Numbered from the stretch's first letter, positions 26,277-35,175 are shown. The stretch is 64,000 nucleotides of DNA from Haloarcula sp. DT43 (GCF_037078405.1 NZ_JAYMGZ010000001.1:620001-684000), one strand, 5' to 3'. The notes: generated by a model from the sequence alone, not told the origin. Numbers and translations are program-made.

Positions 26277-26714
26277 ATGGGATACGCCTGTCCAGTGTGT
26301 GACGACCCGCAAGCCGACGACGTGCATCTGGCGAACCACCTCGCGTTCACGGCGATGACCGGCGGTGACGACCACGAGGCGTGGCTCGACGAGCACGTCC
26401 CCGGCTGGGGTCAGCTCGGGGAAGCCGAACTGTCCACCGAGGTCGTCGAGTACGCCGCGGAGACGGAGTTCCCGCAGGTGTTCGAGGACACCGTCGACCG
26501 CAGCGATGACGGCCACGAACACGACCACGGCACCGGTGACCTCCCTCAGGGTGCGGACCGCCACCGTGGGTCGAACGCGCTCAGCGACCACGACAGCGAG
26601 GTGCTGGCCGAAGCGCGGGACCTGACGCGGGAGATGTTGCGCGAGAGCGACGACACCGCTGACAGCGACGCGTCGTCATCCGACGCTGGCGAGTCCGGAG
26701 ACGAAACCGAGTAG
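26277..26714 (+). CDS. DUF5810-like haloarchaeal protein with N-terminal zinc-finger motif
   Basis: A 145-residue protein starting GYACPVCDDPQADDVHLANHLAFTAM, that is, a CxxC pair followed by two histidines, a zinc-finger-like arrangement in the first 25 residues. A conserved middle (WLDEHVPGWGQLGEAELSTEVVEYA) and a very acidic tail follow. From memory this matches the DUF5810 family, found next to DUF5809 genes in haloarchaea. Function is unknown. It is 23 bp upstream of the DUF5809-like gene, probably in one operon. Confidence 0.75.
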   Translation: MGYACPVCDDPQADDVHLANHLAFTAMTGGDDHEAWLDEHVPGWGQLGEAELSTEVVEYAAETEFPQVFEDTVDRSDDGHEHDHGTGDLPQGADRHRGSNALSDHDSEVLAEARDLTREMLRESDDTADSDASSSDAGESGDETE

Positions 26715-26737
26715 TCCCGCCGGCGGCAAGGGACCGT

Positions 26738-27151
26738 ATGGAAACTGAGGGGCAGTTCGCGCCGGCATCGGCAGCCGAGGCCCGAGAGCGATACGAGGCG
26801 CTGGGGCCGACGGCGCAGGTCGTCGTCAAGGAAGTCGCCAAGGCGATGGGGCTCGACGCCGAGACCTACGAGGAGCGGGTCACGAGCGAGGTCGTCGAGA
26901 CCGCCCGCGACGTGTTGTTCGCGGAGTCGCTCGCGGTCCAGGTCGGGACCATGGACGAGTTCGAGTCCTGGCGCGCGGACACGGACTGCGAGGTGACGCT
27001 GGTCGGCGCGGAGAACGTCGACCACGTCGTCTGGCACGCCGTCCCCTTCGCGGAGCAGGCCGTCGCGGCGACGTTCCAGAGCGAGCGCCGGGCCGCCGTC
27101 GGCACGCTCCGGCGGCAGGCCTTCGGTCGTATCTACCGCGAGGTCGTCTGA
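26738..27151 (+). CDS. DUF5809-like haloarchaeal protein
   Basis: A 137-residue soluble protein of unknown function. It has an N-terminal helical segment AAEARERYEALGPTAQVVVKEVAKAMGL and a C-terminal AFGRIYREVV. From memory it corresponds to DUF5809, the usual companion of the DUF5810 gene directly upstream. The stop overlaps the next ATG (TGATG), so the following membrane-protein gene is translationally coupled. Confidence 0.72.
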   Translation: METEGQFAPASAAEARERYEALGPTAQVVVKEVAKAMGLDAETYEERVTSEVVETARDVLFAESLAVQVGTMDEFESWRADTDCEVTLVGAENVDHVVWHAVPFAEQAVAATFQSERRAAVGTLRRQAFGRIYREVV

Positions 27152-27564
27152 TGCGCCCGGTCACGCGCAACACCCTGCTCGGCATCCTTGCCGTCGTCGT
27201 CCTGTTGCTGGCGCTGGGGGCGCTTCCGGGCCTGCTCAGGAGCGGCGACCCCTACTACACCGTCGCCACGCCGACCGACGGCGCGTACAGCGTCGAAAAC
27301 GGGACGGCTATCAACTGGAGTACCCAGTCCGAGCGGCGCTTCCCGTACACGACCGCGGCGCTGGCCGACGCGTCCCCGTCGACCGCGGGGCAGTCGGAGC
27401 CGTACTGGCGCGGCCCGGTCGGCTTCAAGGGGGCGTTCACCCACTCGCCGTTCGACGAGCGCGACGCCTTGCGACAGCAGTACGGCGGTGCGGTCGTCGG
27501 CGAGGGCGTCGTCGTCAGCCACAACGGCACGTTTTACCACGTCGCGGTCCGACAAGACGTATGA
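27151..27564 (+). CDS. Hypothetical protein with N-terminal membrane anchor
   Basis: A 137-residue protein with one N-terminal membrane helix (LLGILAVVVLLLALGALPGLL), after which the rest probably lies outside the cell. The outer part includes YYTVATPTDGAYSVENGTAINWST and ends VVVSHNGTFYHVAVRQDV. No family is recognised. It overlaps the DUF5809-like gene by one base and the NUDIX gene by four, so it sits in a tightly packed operon with both. Confidence 0.72.
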   Translation: MRPVTRNTLLGILAVVVLLLALGALPGLLRSGDPYYTVATPTDGAYSVENGTAINWSTQSERRFPYTTAALADASPSTAGQSEPYWRGPVGFKGAFTHSPFDERDALRQQYGGAVVGEGVVVSHNGTFYHVAVRQDV

Positions 27565-28103
27565 CCCGCGAACCGGCCCACGAGTGGCCCGTCGTCGAGA
27601 GCGAACGCGAGTACGAGACCGGCTGGTACACCGGCGGCTACGACCGGGTCCGCCAGCCTGACGGCTCCGAGAAGGACTACTACTGGGCCGAACTCCCCGA
27701 TGCGGCCGTCGTGGTCGCCACGACCGGCGACGAACTCGTCATGGTCGACCAGTACCGCCCGACCATCCGCGAGCAGTGCCTCGAACTCCCCGCCGGCATC
27801 GTCGAAGACGACGAGTCCTACACGACCGCCGGGGCGCGCGAACTCCGCGAGGAGACCGGCTTCGAGGCCGCCGGCGTCTCGCTCATCGAGGCGTTCTCGT
27901 GTTCGACCGGCGTGCTCCGGCACCGCCGCGGCATCGTCTTCGCCGAGGGCCTGGAACCGGTCGACCGGGACCTCGACGACAACGAGTTCCTCTCCGTGAC
28001 GACCGTCCCAATCGACGAGGCGCTGCAGGTCGCCCGCCGCGAGCCGGCCAACGACGCGACCATCGAGGGTATCTTGCTGGCGCAGGCCGACGGACTGTTG
28101 TAG
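27561..28103 (+). CDS. NUDIX hydrolase (ADP-ribose pyrophosphatase-like)
   Basis: Hydrolyses a nucleoside diphosphate linked to another group; the closest pattern is ADP-ribose pyrophosphatase. The 180-residue protein has the full NUDIX box, GIVEDDESYTTAGARELREETGF at about residues 80-102, preceded by MVDQYRPTIREQCLELPAG, the ADPRase-like lead-in. The substrate is inferred. The ATGA overlap with the membrane-protein gene couples its translation to that of the preceding operon. Confidence 0.88.
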   Translation: MTREPAHEWPVVESEREYETGWYTGGYDRVRQPDGSEKDYYWAELPDAAVVVATTGDELVMVDQYRPTIREQCLELPAGIVEDDESYTTAGARELREETGFEAAGVSLIEAFSCSTGVLRHRRGIVFAEGLEPVDRDLDDNEFLSVTTVPIDEALQVARREPANDATIEGILLAQADGLL

Positions 28104-28141
28104 TCGGTGAAGGTTTAGGCGTCGGCCGCTAGCGGCTGGAT

Positions 28142-28525
28142 ATGGACGGCGAAATCGACGCCGACGAGTTGCGGGCGAGACTCGAAGACGGGACGGTCCG
28201 GGTGGTCGACATCCGGTCGCCCGGTGCGTTCGAGCGGGGCCACATCCCCGGGAGCGAGAACGTCCCGTTCCCGTCGCTCGTCGACGAGGTCGAACGGTTC
28301 GAGGGCGACGACGAGGTGGTGACGGTCTGTCCCCACGGGAAATCGAGCGTCCAGGCCGCCCGCCTCATCGCTTCCTACGAGGGATTCGACGGCGACGCCG
28401 TGAGCCTCGCGCCCGGCCTCGACGGCTGGGACGGACCGCTGGAACAGGCTGACTCATCCGCGTCGGCGGGACCGACTGCTGCCGCCGACGACGGCTCCGA
28501 CGAGGGGCCCGACGCCCCGTTCTGA
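28142..28525 (+). CDS. Single-domain rhodanese-like protein
   Basis: A 127-residue rhodanese domain protein. The catalytic cysteine loop is TVCPHGKSSVQAA, and the typical lead-ins VRVVDIRSPGAFERGHIPGSENVPF are present. It may move sulfane sulfur or act in cyanide or thiosulfate metabolism. The C-terminal 30 residues are a polar, disordered tail. It follows the NUDIX gene by 38 bp. Confidence 0.85.
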   Translation: MDGEIDADELRARLEDGTVRVVDIRSPGAFERGHIPGSENVPFPSLVDEVERFEGDDEVVTVCPHGKSSVQAARLIASYEGFDGDAVSLAPGLDGWDGPLEQADSSASAGPTAAADDGSDEGPDAPF

Positions 28526-28612
28526 TGCCGCCGACTCGATAATCAGACAGTTGACCGCTCTCCATCCGCTACATCGGCAGAATAATCAGCCCACGCGGTT
28601 TTGAGAGAGCAC

Positions 28613-29938
28613 ATGAGCAGTTCACCGGATGACTTCGACACGGTTCGCCTCTTCTGGTCGGACATCCACGGTGTCGTGCGCGGCGTCTCAATGTCGGCCG
28701 ATGCCTTCGGGGCCGCCCGCGAGGAGGGGATGGGATTCGCCAACGGCGTCGCCGAACTCACGCTCGAACCGGGAATGCTCGACGACCCGCAGTTCGGCCC
28801 CGAGACTGGCGACATGCTCGCGGTGCCCTCGGTCGAGACGCTCGCACCGCTCTCCTGGCGCGACGGCGAGGGAGTGGTCTTCGCCGACCTCCGGACCGTC
28901 GACGGCCGGCCGTTCCCGCTCTGTGCTCGGACCGCGCTCCGCTCCGTCCTCGACGAGTACCGCGACGAGGGGTTCGAACCGTTCGCCGGTGTCGAGGTGG
29001 AGTTCTCGCTCTACGCCGACGAAGAGGGCCGAGAGCCGTTCAACACGCGGACCTCCTACGACATGGCCGCCATCGACCGGGCGGCTGAGGTCATCGACGA
29101 GTGGAACGACGCGATGGCCGCGGCGGGCCACGACCTCACGAGCGTCCACCAGGAGTCACAGCCGGGTCAGTACGAGGTGACCCTGGAGTACGGCGACCCG
29201 CTCTCGACGATGGACGGAACGGTGTTCCTCCGGCACGCGGTCGGCGCGCTCGCCCGCCGGCGCGGGATCGAGGCGACGTTCATGCCCCGACCGCGGGGCG
29301 GCGAGGCCGCGAACGGGACGCACTTCCACGTCAGCCTGTGGGACGAGGCCGGCGAGGAGAACCGCTTTGCGGGCCCGGCCGACGACGCGCTGCAGTTCCC
29401 CGCCGGCCACCGGCCCGCGGACGGGGGGCTCTCGGAGACGGCGCGGCACTTCGTCGGCGGCGTGCTGTCGCACGTCGACGCGCTCACGGCCCTCTGTGCG
29501 CCGACGGTAAACTCGTATAAGCGCCTCGTCCCGGACATCTGGGCCCCGACGACGGTCGGGTGGGGCCTCGACAATCGCTCGACCGTCCTCCGTATCCCGC
29601 CCGAACTCGGGGCCGGTGCCCGCGTCGAGCACCGACTCCCCGATTCGGCCTGTAACCCCTATCTCGCGATGGCGGCGACGCTCGCGGCCGGACTGGACGG
29701 GATTCGGTCCGAGACGGTACCCGACGACCCGATCGAGACGGGCACGGCACCCGATGGGAACCGACTCCCGCGGACGCTGTGGAGCGCGCTCGACGCGCTG
29801 GCGGCCGACGACGTGCTCCGAGACGCGCTGGGGGCGGACCTCGTCACCGAGTTCGTGAAGCTCAAGCGCGAGGAGTTCGACCGGTATCAAAACAGCGTCG
29901 GCGGCTGGGAGACCGACGAGTACTTCGACGCGTTCTAG
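28613..29938 (+). CDS. Glutamine synthetase-family ligase (possible gamma-glutamyl-amine ligase)
   Basis: A 441-residue glutamine-synthetase-like protein. The N-terminal beta-grasp part is FDTVRLFWSDIHGVVRGVSM. The catalytic barrel shows VEVEFSLYAD, ANGTHFHVSLWDE, APTVNSYKRLVPDIWAP and the arginine-rich end of the active site ARVEHRLPDSACNPYLAMAATLAAG. Divergent GS-like ligases glutamylate amines such as ethanolamine or polyamines, and this gene sits beside an ABC importer and ethanolamine lyase genes, so an amine substrate is inferred. A TTG four codons upstream is a less likely start. It overlaps the regulator gene tail to tail by 4 bp. Confidence 0.85.
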   Translation: MSSSPDDFDTVRLFWSDIHGVVRGVSMSADAFGAAREEGMGFANGVAELTLEPGMLDDPQFGPETGDMLAVPSVETLAPLSWRDGEGVVFADLRTVDGRPFPLCARTALRSVLDEYRDEGFEPFAGVEVEFSLYADEEGREPFNTRTSYDMAAIDRAAEVIDEWNDAMAAAGHDLTSVHQESQPGQYEVTLEYGDPLSTMDGTVFLRHAVGALARRRGIEATFMPRPRGGEAANGTHFHVSLWDEAGEENRFAGPADDALQFPAGHRPADGGLSETARHFVGGVLSHVDALTALCAPTVNSYKRLVPDIWAPTTVGWGLDNRSTVLRIPPELGAGARVEHRLPDSACNPYLAMAATLAAGLDGIRSETVPDDPIETGTAPDGNRLPRTLWSALDALAADDVLRDALGADLVTEFVKLKREEFDRYQNSVGGWETDEYFDAF

Positions 29939-30684
29939 TCGCTGTTGGCGGCGTTGGCCCGCGTGCCAGCCGACGGACCGGCCGCGTCGTCTCGCAGGAG
30001 CGAGCCGACGGCGTTGAGAATCTTCGCTTCCGAGCGCCGGAGGTGCTCGCCGACGGTCGAGGTATTGGCCGAGTCCGTCGCCGCGAGATCCTCGATCCCG
30101 CAGCTACGCGGCGAGTCGTAGTATCCGGCTTCGACCGCGCTGGCGAGAATCTCCTGCTGTCGGGGCGAGAGGTCGGCGATGGCCTCCTTGATCTCGGCCA
30201 ATCCGGTCAGGAACTGGTCGTGGTTCGGCGTCTTGAGCGAGTTCACCTCGACCGAGCCCAGCGACTGGAGTTCCTCGTGGGTCTGTGAGACGCTCTCGTG
30301 GTCGCTCGCCAGGACGTTCCAGTGTTCCGTGCCGTCGGTGACCGTCGGCGGAACGGTCGGGAAACACCGGTTCCGAAGGAGGACGTTCAGCACGGGCTCC
30401 GTGTCGGTGTCCGGGTCGTACTCCCCGGCGAGGCTGACGTAGGCCGTCTCCCGCCCGTCGTCGTAGCTGATGAGCCTGGCGGCGGTCATGATCGGGTGGT
30501 CCCCGAGCCACGCGACCAGCGGATCGACCCGGTCGGCCGACACGCCCGTCGCCTCGATCATCGTGATGCTGGTCCCGAACAGCTGGTACGAGTAGATGAT
30601 GGTCGCCGACACTTCGGGGAACGAGTCGTTCATCGTCTCCGTCCAGCAGTTTTCGTGGGTTATCTCGAAGGTGTACTCGATCAT
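29935..30684 (-). CDS. HTH_10 transcription regulator of the ethanolamine region
   Basis: A 249-residue haloarchaeal regulator with a C-terminal HTH_10 domain (LSPRQQEILASAVEAGYYDSPRSCGIEDLAATDSANTSTVGEHLRRSEAKIL). The N-terminal 150 residues are a sensor-like domain. The start MIEYTFEITHENCW is preferred over an upstream ATG at 30741 because a TATAAATA box on this strand (30723-30730) would otherwise lie inside the coding region. It sits between the glutamine-synthetase-like gene and the importer operon and is the obvious candidate regulator of both, though nothing in the sequence proves this. Confidence 0.87.
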   Translation of the reverse strand: MIEYTFEITHENCWTETMNDSFPEVSATIIYSYQLFGTSITMIEATGVSADRVDPLVAWLGDHPIMTAARLISYDDGRETAYVSLAGEYDPDTDTEPVLNVLLRNRCFPTVPPTVTDGTEHWNVLASDHESVSQTHEELQSLGSVEVNSLKTPNHDQFLTGLAEIKEAIADLSPRQQEILASAVEAGYYDSPRSCGIEDLAATDSANTSTVGEHLRRSEAKILNAVGSLLRDDAAGPSAGTRANAANSD

Positions 30685-30791
30685 TTCCGTCTCGCCGTTC
30701 GGTTGGAACGCCGCCGCTCTAGTATTTATACACTTCGTCAAAAGAGTGGGGAAAACTTAATGCAATATAAGGACAGCGGCTGAATTTGCGA

Positions 30792-30808
30792 CAGAACGTA
30801 TAATTCTG
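30792..30808 (-). terminator. Inverted repeat after the ABC importer operon
   Basis: CAGAA (30792-30796) and TTCTG (30804-30808) flank a seven-base AT-rich spacer just beyond the stop of the last permease gene. It may be a terminator of the importer operon or an operator for the regulator gene downstream on the same strand. The stem is short, so the call is tentative. Confidence 0.3.
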
Positions 30809-30816
30809 CCGACTAA

Positions 30817-31638
30817 TCACTCGTGTTCGCCAGTCCCGCTTTTGTTGTACTCGAAGAGCGCGACGACCACGACGAGCAGGACCGACGAGTAGAAGATCAG
30901 CGAGGAGACGGCCGGGACGGTCGGAGTGAACCCCTGGGTCATCTTCGCGTGGATCCACGTCGTGATGGTGCTCTGCGCGCCGGAGAGATACGAGACGATG
31001 TAGTAGTTGTTCCAGGCGAGGACGAACGCGAAGATCGCGCCCGAGACGATGCCGTCCGCGATGAGCGGCAGGACGACGTCCTTGTACAGCGTGACGGTGT
31101 CGGCCCCGAGGTCGCGCGCGGCCTCCTCGATGTCCGGATCGACGCCGAGCGCGGTGATGGAGACGACGAACATCACGATGGGTGAGATCCACACGAGTTC
31201 GCCGATGATCGACGGCACGATGCCGTAGCCGAGATTCGTGACGTTCGCCCACAGGGACATGCCGAGTCCGAGCAAGAGGAGCGGGAAGAAGATGGGCAAC
31301 AGCGCCAGGAGCTTGAACTGCTCCCGGAACGGGAACTCGTGGCGGGTGTAGGCAACGGCCCCGCCGGTGCCGATGACGGTGCTGAGAATCGTCACCGGGA
31401 CCGCGATCCGCGCCGTGTTCAGGAACGCAGACTGGATGCTGGTCGAGGCGAACGCGACCTCGTACCAGTGCAGCGTGAACGCGTAGTCCACGATGGAGAG
31501 GAACCGCCCGTCGTAAAACGAGGCGATGACCAGCGTGAACAGCGGCGTCATCAGGAACAGCGCGACGAGCAGGACGTAGCCGTACCACGCGCCGGCTCGG
31601 AGCCGCGGCGCGGACAGCCGCGGGGTGTTCGCGCTCAT
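30817..31638 (-). CDS. ABC transporter permease, PotC-like
   Basis: Inner-membrane permease of an importer, 273 residues, with about six predicted helices. The cytosolic EAA loop that docks on the ATPase is DIEEAARDLGADTVTLYKDVVLPLI near residues 168-192. It resembles PotC of the spermidine/putrescine systems. Its start overlaps the end of the PotB-like gene by four bases. It is the last gene of the four-gene importer operon, which runs binding protein, ATPase, permease, permease. Confidence 0.9.
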   Translation of the reverse strand: MSANTPRLSAPRLRAGAWYGYVLLVALFLMTPLFTLVIASFYDGRFLSIVDYAFTLHWYEVAFASTSIQSAFLNTARIAVPVTILSTVIGTGGAVAYTRHEFPFREQFKLLALLPIFFPLLLLGLGMSLWANVTNLGYGIVPSIIGELVWISPIVMFVVSITALGVDPDIEEAARDLGADTVTLYKDVVLPLIADGIVSGAIFAFVLAWNNYYIVSYLSGAQSTITTWIHAKMTQGFTPTVPAVSSLIFYSSVLLVVVVALFEYNKSGTGEHE

Positions 31639-32585
31639 CGGCTCTCACCTCGCGAGGCGATCTCCCGGAGGTCGAGCGACCGGAGGATGAGGACCCCCGC
31701 GACGATGGTGATGAGCAGCAGGCCGACTGCCTGTGCCGACCCGAGCGGCCAGTTCTGCGAGTAGCCAAAGGAGTAGTTGATGTTGCTCGCCATGGTGAAC
31801 ACGGAGCCGCCGCCGAGAATCTGGGCCTCGACGTCCGCGCCGAGGCTGAGGACGAACACGAACAGCGAGCCGATGACGACGCCCGGCATGCTCAGCGGGA
31901 AGACGATCTTCCGGAAGATGGTGAGCGGGCCCGCCCCGAGGTCCTGCGCCGCCTCGAACGTCACGTCGTCGATGGTCAGCAGGGAGAGGTAGATCGGGAA
32001 TAGCATGAACGGCAGGTAGACGTACGTCGTCCCGAACAGCACCGTGTATCGGTTGTACAGCAGCGACGGGTACTCGCCGACGCCGACCAGATTGAAGAGG
32101 CTGTGGAGCACGCCGTTCTCGACGAGGAACAGCGCCCAGCCGAACACGCGGACGTTCACGCTCGTGAACAGCGGGATGATGAGCAAGAGCAGGAACACGA
32201 CCTTGTACCGCTTGATCTTGCGCGCCAGCGCGTACGCCGCCGGGTACGAGACGACCAGCGTGGCGAGTACGGTCGCGGCGCTGACGAGGGCGGTATTGGC
32301 GAGGACCTGCCCGTAGACGCCGGTGCCGCTAATCATGCCGGTGATGATCTCGGCGTAGTGTGCGAGCGTCCAGCCCAGCGGGTTCGGGTCGATCGTGTTG
32401 CCGGACTGCAGCGAGAAGACGACGATGGCCAGCATCGGCCCGACGAACATGAACAACAGGAGGGCGACGATGGGTGCCATGAACAGCCACGGCGGTCGCA
32501 CAAGCGCGAACAGCGGGTTACTGCTGTTGCGGGTGTAGCCGGCCGCGCGGTCGAAGTGGCTCTTGAGGAGGTGTTTCGTGGACAT
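31635..32585 (-). CDS. ABC transporter permease, PotB-like
   Basis: First permease of the importer, 316 residues with the start chosen at MSTKHLLKSHF, which lies 2 bp after the ATPase stop; a longer frame exists. It has a long cytosolic N-terminus, then about six helices beginning WLFMAPIVALLLFMFVGPMLAIVVFSL. The EAA loop is TFEAAQDLGAGPLTIFRKIVFPLSMPGV. It pairs with the PotC-like permease, and overlapping start and stop codons suggest coordinated synthesis. Confidence 0.9.
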   Translation of the reverse strand: MSTKHLLKSHFDRAAGYTRNSSNPLFALVRPPWLFMAPIVALLLFMFVGPMLAIVVFSLQSGNTIDPNPLGWTLAHYAEIITGMISGTGVYGQVLANTALVSAATVLATLVVSYPAAYALARKIKRYKVVFLLLLIIPLFTSVNVRVFGWALFLVENGVLHSLFNLVGVGEYPSLLYNRYTVLFGTTYVYLPFMLFPIYLSLLTIDDVTFEAAQDLGAGPLTIFRKIVFPLSMPGVVIGSLFVFVLSLGADVEAQILGGGSVFTMASNINYSFGYSQNWPLGSAQAVGLLLITIVAGVLILRSLDLREIASRGESR

Positions 32586-32587
32586 TG

Positions 32588-33649
32588 TCACTCGGGAACG
32601 GGGATGGATTTCTCGGGCTCCCACTGGAAGTAGGCCGTGTCACCGATTTCGATGTCGACGTCCTGGAACCAGTCGAAGGGAACCTCGGCTACGTAGTCTT
32701 CCGACGCGTCGGCCGAGCACTCGATGAGAACCGTGTTGCCGCGGACGAGGATATTGTCGACGGTCACCTCGAGGCCGACGGACGTTTCGAGCGCCGGACG
32801 GACGACGCAGTCGTCGTAGCGCACGACGAGGTCGGTCGGTTCGCGCCCGTCGTGGCTGTCGTCGACGGTGACTTCGCCCCGGAAATCCTTGCTTGTGACG
32901 GCGAACGCGCCGTCGTCGGTGCGCTCGGCGTCGACGGCGAAGACGTTGGCGTCGCCCATGAAGTCCGCGATGAACGTCGACTTCGGCGACTGGTAGATGT
33001 CCTCCGGCGCGCCGGTCTGGGCGACCTGGCCCTCGTCGAGGACGAACAGCGTGTCGCTCATGACCAGCGCGGCTTCCAGTGAGTGGGTGACGTAGATGAA
33101 TGTCATGTCCAGTTCCCGGTTGAGGTCCGCGAGTTCGCGCTGGAGCTGTTTCTGCAGGGCGTAGTCGAGCGACGCCAGCGGCTCGTCGAGCAGGAGGATG
33201 TCCGGGTCGTAGGCGAGCGAGCGGGCGAGCGCGACGCGCTGTTTCTGCCCGCCCGAGAGCTCGCTCGCGCTCTTGTCGGCGTGCTCGTCGGGATCCAGAC
33301 GGACCAGTTCGAGCAGTTCCTCGACCGACCTGTCGAGGTTCCGGCCCGCGGTTTCGATGGGGAACTCGATGTTCTCCCGGACCGTCATGTGCGGGAACAG
33401 CGCCCACGTCTGAAAGACCAGGCTCGTCGGTCGGTCCTGCGGTCGCGTCGCCGTGATGTCCTCGCCGTCGAGGACGATACCGCCGGAGGTCGGTTCGAGG
33501 TGGCCGGCGAGCATCCGGAGCAGCGTCGTCTTGCCACAGCCGGAGGGGCCCACGATGGACGCGAACTCTCCGGTCTCGATTTCGATGTCGATGTCCTTGA
33601 CCGCCACTGTGCTTCCGTACTCTCGGCGTAGTGCTGACGTTTGTAGCAT
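32588..33649 (-). CDS. ABC transporter ATP-binding protein, PotA-like
   Basis: Energises the importer. The 353-residue protein has Walker A GPSGCGKTT, the signature LSGGQKQR, and Walker B DILLLDEPLASLD followed by THSLEAA. The C-terminal 110 residues form an OB-type (TOBE) regulatory domain typical of PotA/MalK-like ATPases. The start MLQTSALRREYG is chosen from the domain boundary; the frame continues upstream into sequence antisense to nothing meaningful. It lies 32 bp downstream of the binding-protein gene. Confidence 0.94.
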   Translation of the reverse strand: MLQTSALRREYGSTVAVKDIDIEIETGEFASIVGPSGCGKTTLLRMLAGHLEPTSGGIVLDGEDITATRPQDRPTSLVFQTWALFPHMTVRENIEFPIETAGRNLDRSVEELLELVRLDPDEHADKSASELSGGQKQRVALARSLAYDPDILLLDEPLASLDYALQKQLQRELADLNRELDMTFIYVTHSLEAALVMSDTLFVLDEGQVAQTGAPEDIYQSPKSTFIADFMGDANVFAVDAERTDDGAFAVTSKDFRGEVTVDDSHDGREPTDLVVRYDDCVVRPALETSVGLEVTVDNILVRGNTVLIECSADASEDYVAEVPFDWFQDVDIEIGDTAYFQWEPEKSIPVPE

Positions 33650-33681
33650 TGAGGTGTGTCTCGTCGGTCGAACTCGGTCCG

Positions 33682-34941
33682 TCAGATCCTGGTCTTGGCC
33701 TCGCGCCAGATGGGCTCGAACTTGTCCAGGTCGGGCACGCCCGTGTAGAAGACGCTCCGGTCGAGGATGTCTGGGATGTCGTCGACCCGGAGGACCTCGC
33801 GCTGGAAGTCGTCGTACTCGTCCCAGGCCGTCGCGTGCGGGACGACGTTGGTCCCGCCGGAGGTCGGCCACGAGAGGTTCAGCGCGGTCTCGCCGCGCTG
33901 CATGTGCGCCAGATAGTTGTCCGAGACGGTCGGCTGCTCGCCCTTGACGAACGTGGTCGTCTCGACCCAGATGACGCCGCCCTCCTCGGGGACGTGAGCC
34001 TCGAACTGGAGGTTCTCGCCGCGGCGCAGCGTCCCGTTGATCCAGTTTCCAGAGATGAACCCGATGTCGATCTCGCCCGACTTGAGGGCCTGGTTCATCG
34101 ACGCGAAGTCCGGCAGCAGCGTCTTGGCGTTGTCGAAGAGGTCGAACGTCGCCTGTCGGACCTGCTCGACTTCCTCTTCGGTGTGTTCTTTGTACGGGTC
34201 GATGCCCTCCCGGAGCATGATGATCTGGATGCCCCAGAACATCAGGTCGTAGACGCCCACGTCGTAGTCTTCCGACCAGGCGGCGTCGTAGCTGCTGTAG
34301 TCCGAGGAGGAAACGGTGTCGGTGTTGACGACGAACGAGGCCCACCCGAACCGCTGGGGCGCGCCGTACATCGTGCCGTCCACGTCGAAGGAGTAGTCGT
34401 CTTCGTTGAGGAAGGCGTACTTGTACCCGTTCTCGGGCTTGAAGATGTCGATGTACTTATCGAACGTGTACTCCTTCCAGTCCTCGTAGTCGATCGGGCG
34501 GATCAGTTCCGCCTCGGCCAGGTTCGGGAGCCAGGCCATGTCGAAGGTCGCCTGGTGGAACTGCTGCCACTCCCCAGAGTTGAGGCGGTTGAAGGCCTTC
34601 GGATTCGAGGTGAAGAGGTCCAGTTGCGTGTTGGCCTCGAACTGCTCGCGGAACGGGTCCTGGACGTTCGAGGCGTCGTAGCCGGTCCAGGTGAGGTGGT
34701 TCACCGTTTCCCCGGACTGCTCGTCGTCCCCGTTCGTATACAGTTCGTCGTAGGACTCAGCCGGAACGGTGGCGAGCTCCTGGGTCCGCCACGAGGCCGT
34801 TTCGGTTTCTCCCGACCCGGTGCCGGAGCCGGATTCGGACCCGGAACTGTCTCCGAGACACCCGGCTGACGCGCCGGTTGCAGCGAGGCTGGCCGCACTG
34901 ACTGCGAGTAACTTTCGACGTGAAATTTCGTGTTGCGTCAT
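33682..34941 (-). CDS. ABC transporter substrate-binding lipoprotein, PotD-like
   Basis: Extracellular substrate-binding lipoprotein, 419 residues. The N-terminus has a Tat motif (SRRKLLAVSAASLAATG) and a lipobox ending in ASAGC, then a Ser/Gly-rich linker. The mature part resembles polyamine-type binding proteins (NHLTWTGYDASNVQDPFREQFE, YGAPQRFGWASFVVNTDTV). The ligand is unknown; neighbouring ethanolamine lyase genes make ethanolamine or a related amine the leading guess. Its promoter carries the same 30-bp element as the eut operon. Confidence 0.92.
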   Translation of the reverse strand: MTQHEISRRKLLAVSAASLAATGASAGCLGDSSGSESGSGTGSGETETASWRTQELATVPAESYDELYTNGDDEQSGETVNHLTWTGYDASNVQDPFREQFEANTQLDLFTSNPKAFNRLNSGEWQQFHQATFDMAWLPNLAEAELIRPIDYEDWKEYTFDKYIDIFKPENGYKYAFLNEDDYSFDVDGTMYGAPQRFGWASFVVNTDTVSSSDYSSYDAAWSEDYDVGVYDLMFWGIQIIMLREGIDPYKEHTEEEVEQVRQATFDLFDNAKTLLPDFASMNQALKSGEIDIGFISGNWINGTLRRGENLQFEAHVPEEGGVIWVETTTFVKGEQPTVSDNYLAHMQRGETALNLSWPTSGGTNVVPHATAWDEYDDFQREVLRVDDIPDILDRSVFYTGVPDLDKFEPIWREAKTRI

Positions 34942-35047
34942 GGATGCGTGAAATGATGGCTCGGTCTGATCCGCTCACGACCCGTCGGGGTGCGAGCGTC
35001 GTCTGGGCGCATCATATACAGTTACTTTTCCGAATAGGGGCATTACA

Positions 35048-35077
35048 ATTCTGCCAGCTATTTCCGGTCGTTTATAA
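35048..35077 (-). promoter_or_regulatory. Conserved promoter element of the ABC importer operon
   Basis: Read on the reverse strand, a TATA box (TTATAAA) runs directly into CGACCGGAAAT and, after a short variable gap, GGCAGAAT. It matches the element before eutB at 22 of 30 positions with identical spacing. A TATA box here would put the transcription start near CAGAAT, leaving a leader of about 105 bases before the binding-protein gene. The shared part between TATA box and start is where a repressor or activator could act. Confidence 0.6.
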
Positions 35078-35175
35078 CAACAACTCTCCGCATTGTGGAC
35101 GAACTAGTAGTCAATGATTGTTCATCCACTGGATTGTAAAACAATTACTGTCGCGGACGGTCTCCGCTCTCGTCG

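Noticed and set aside
28575-28583. Third copy of the eut/importer promoter element before the glutamine-synthetase-like gene
   Set aside because: Only CGGCAGAAT is present; the TATA-CGACCG part is absent or at another spacing, so it may be chance.
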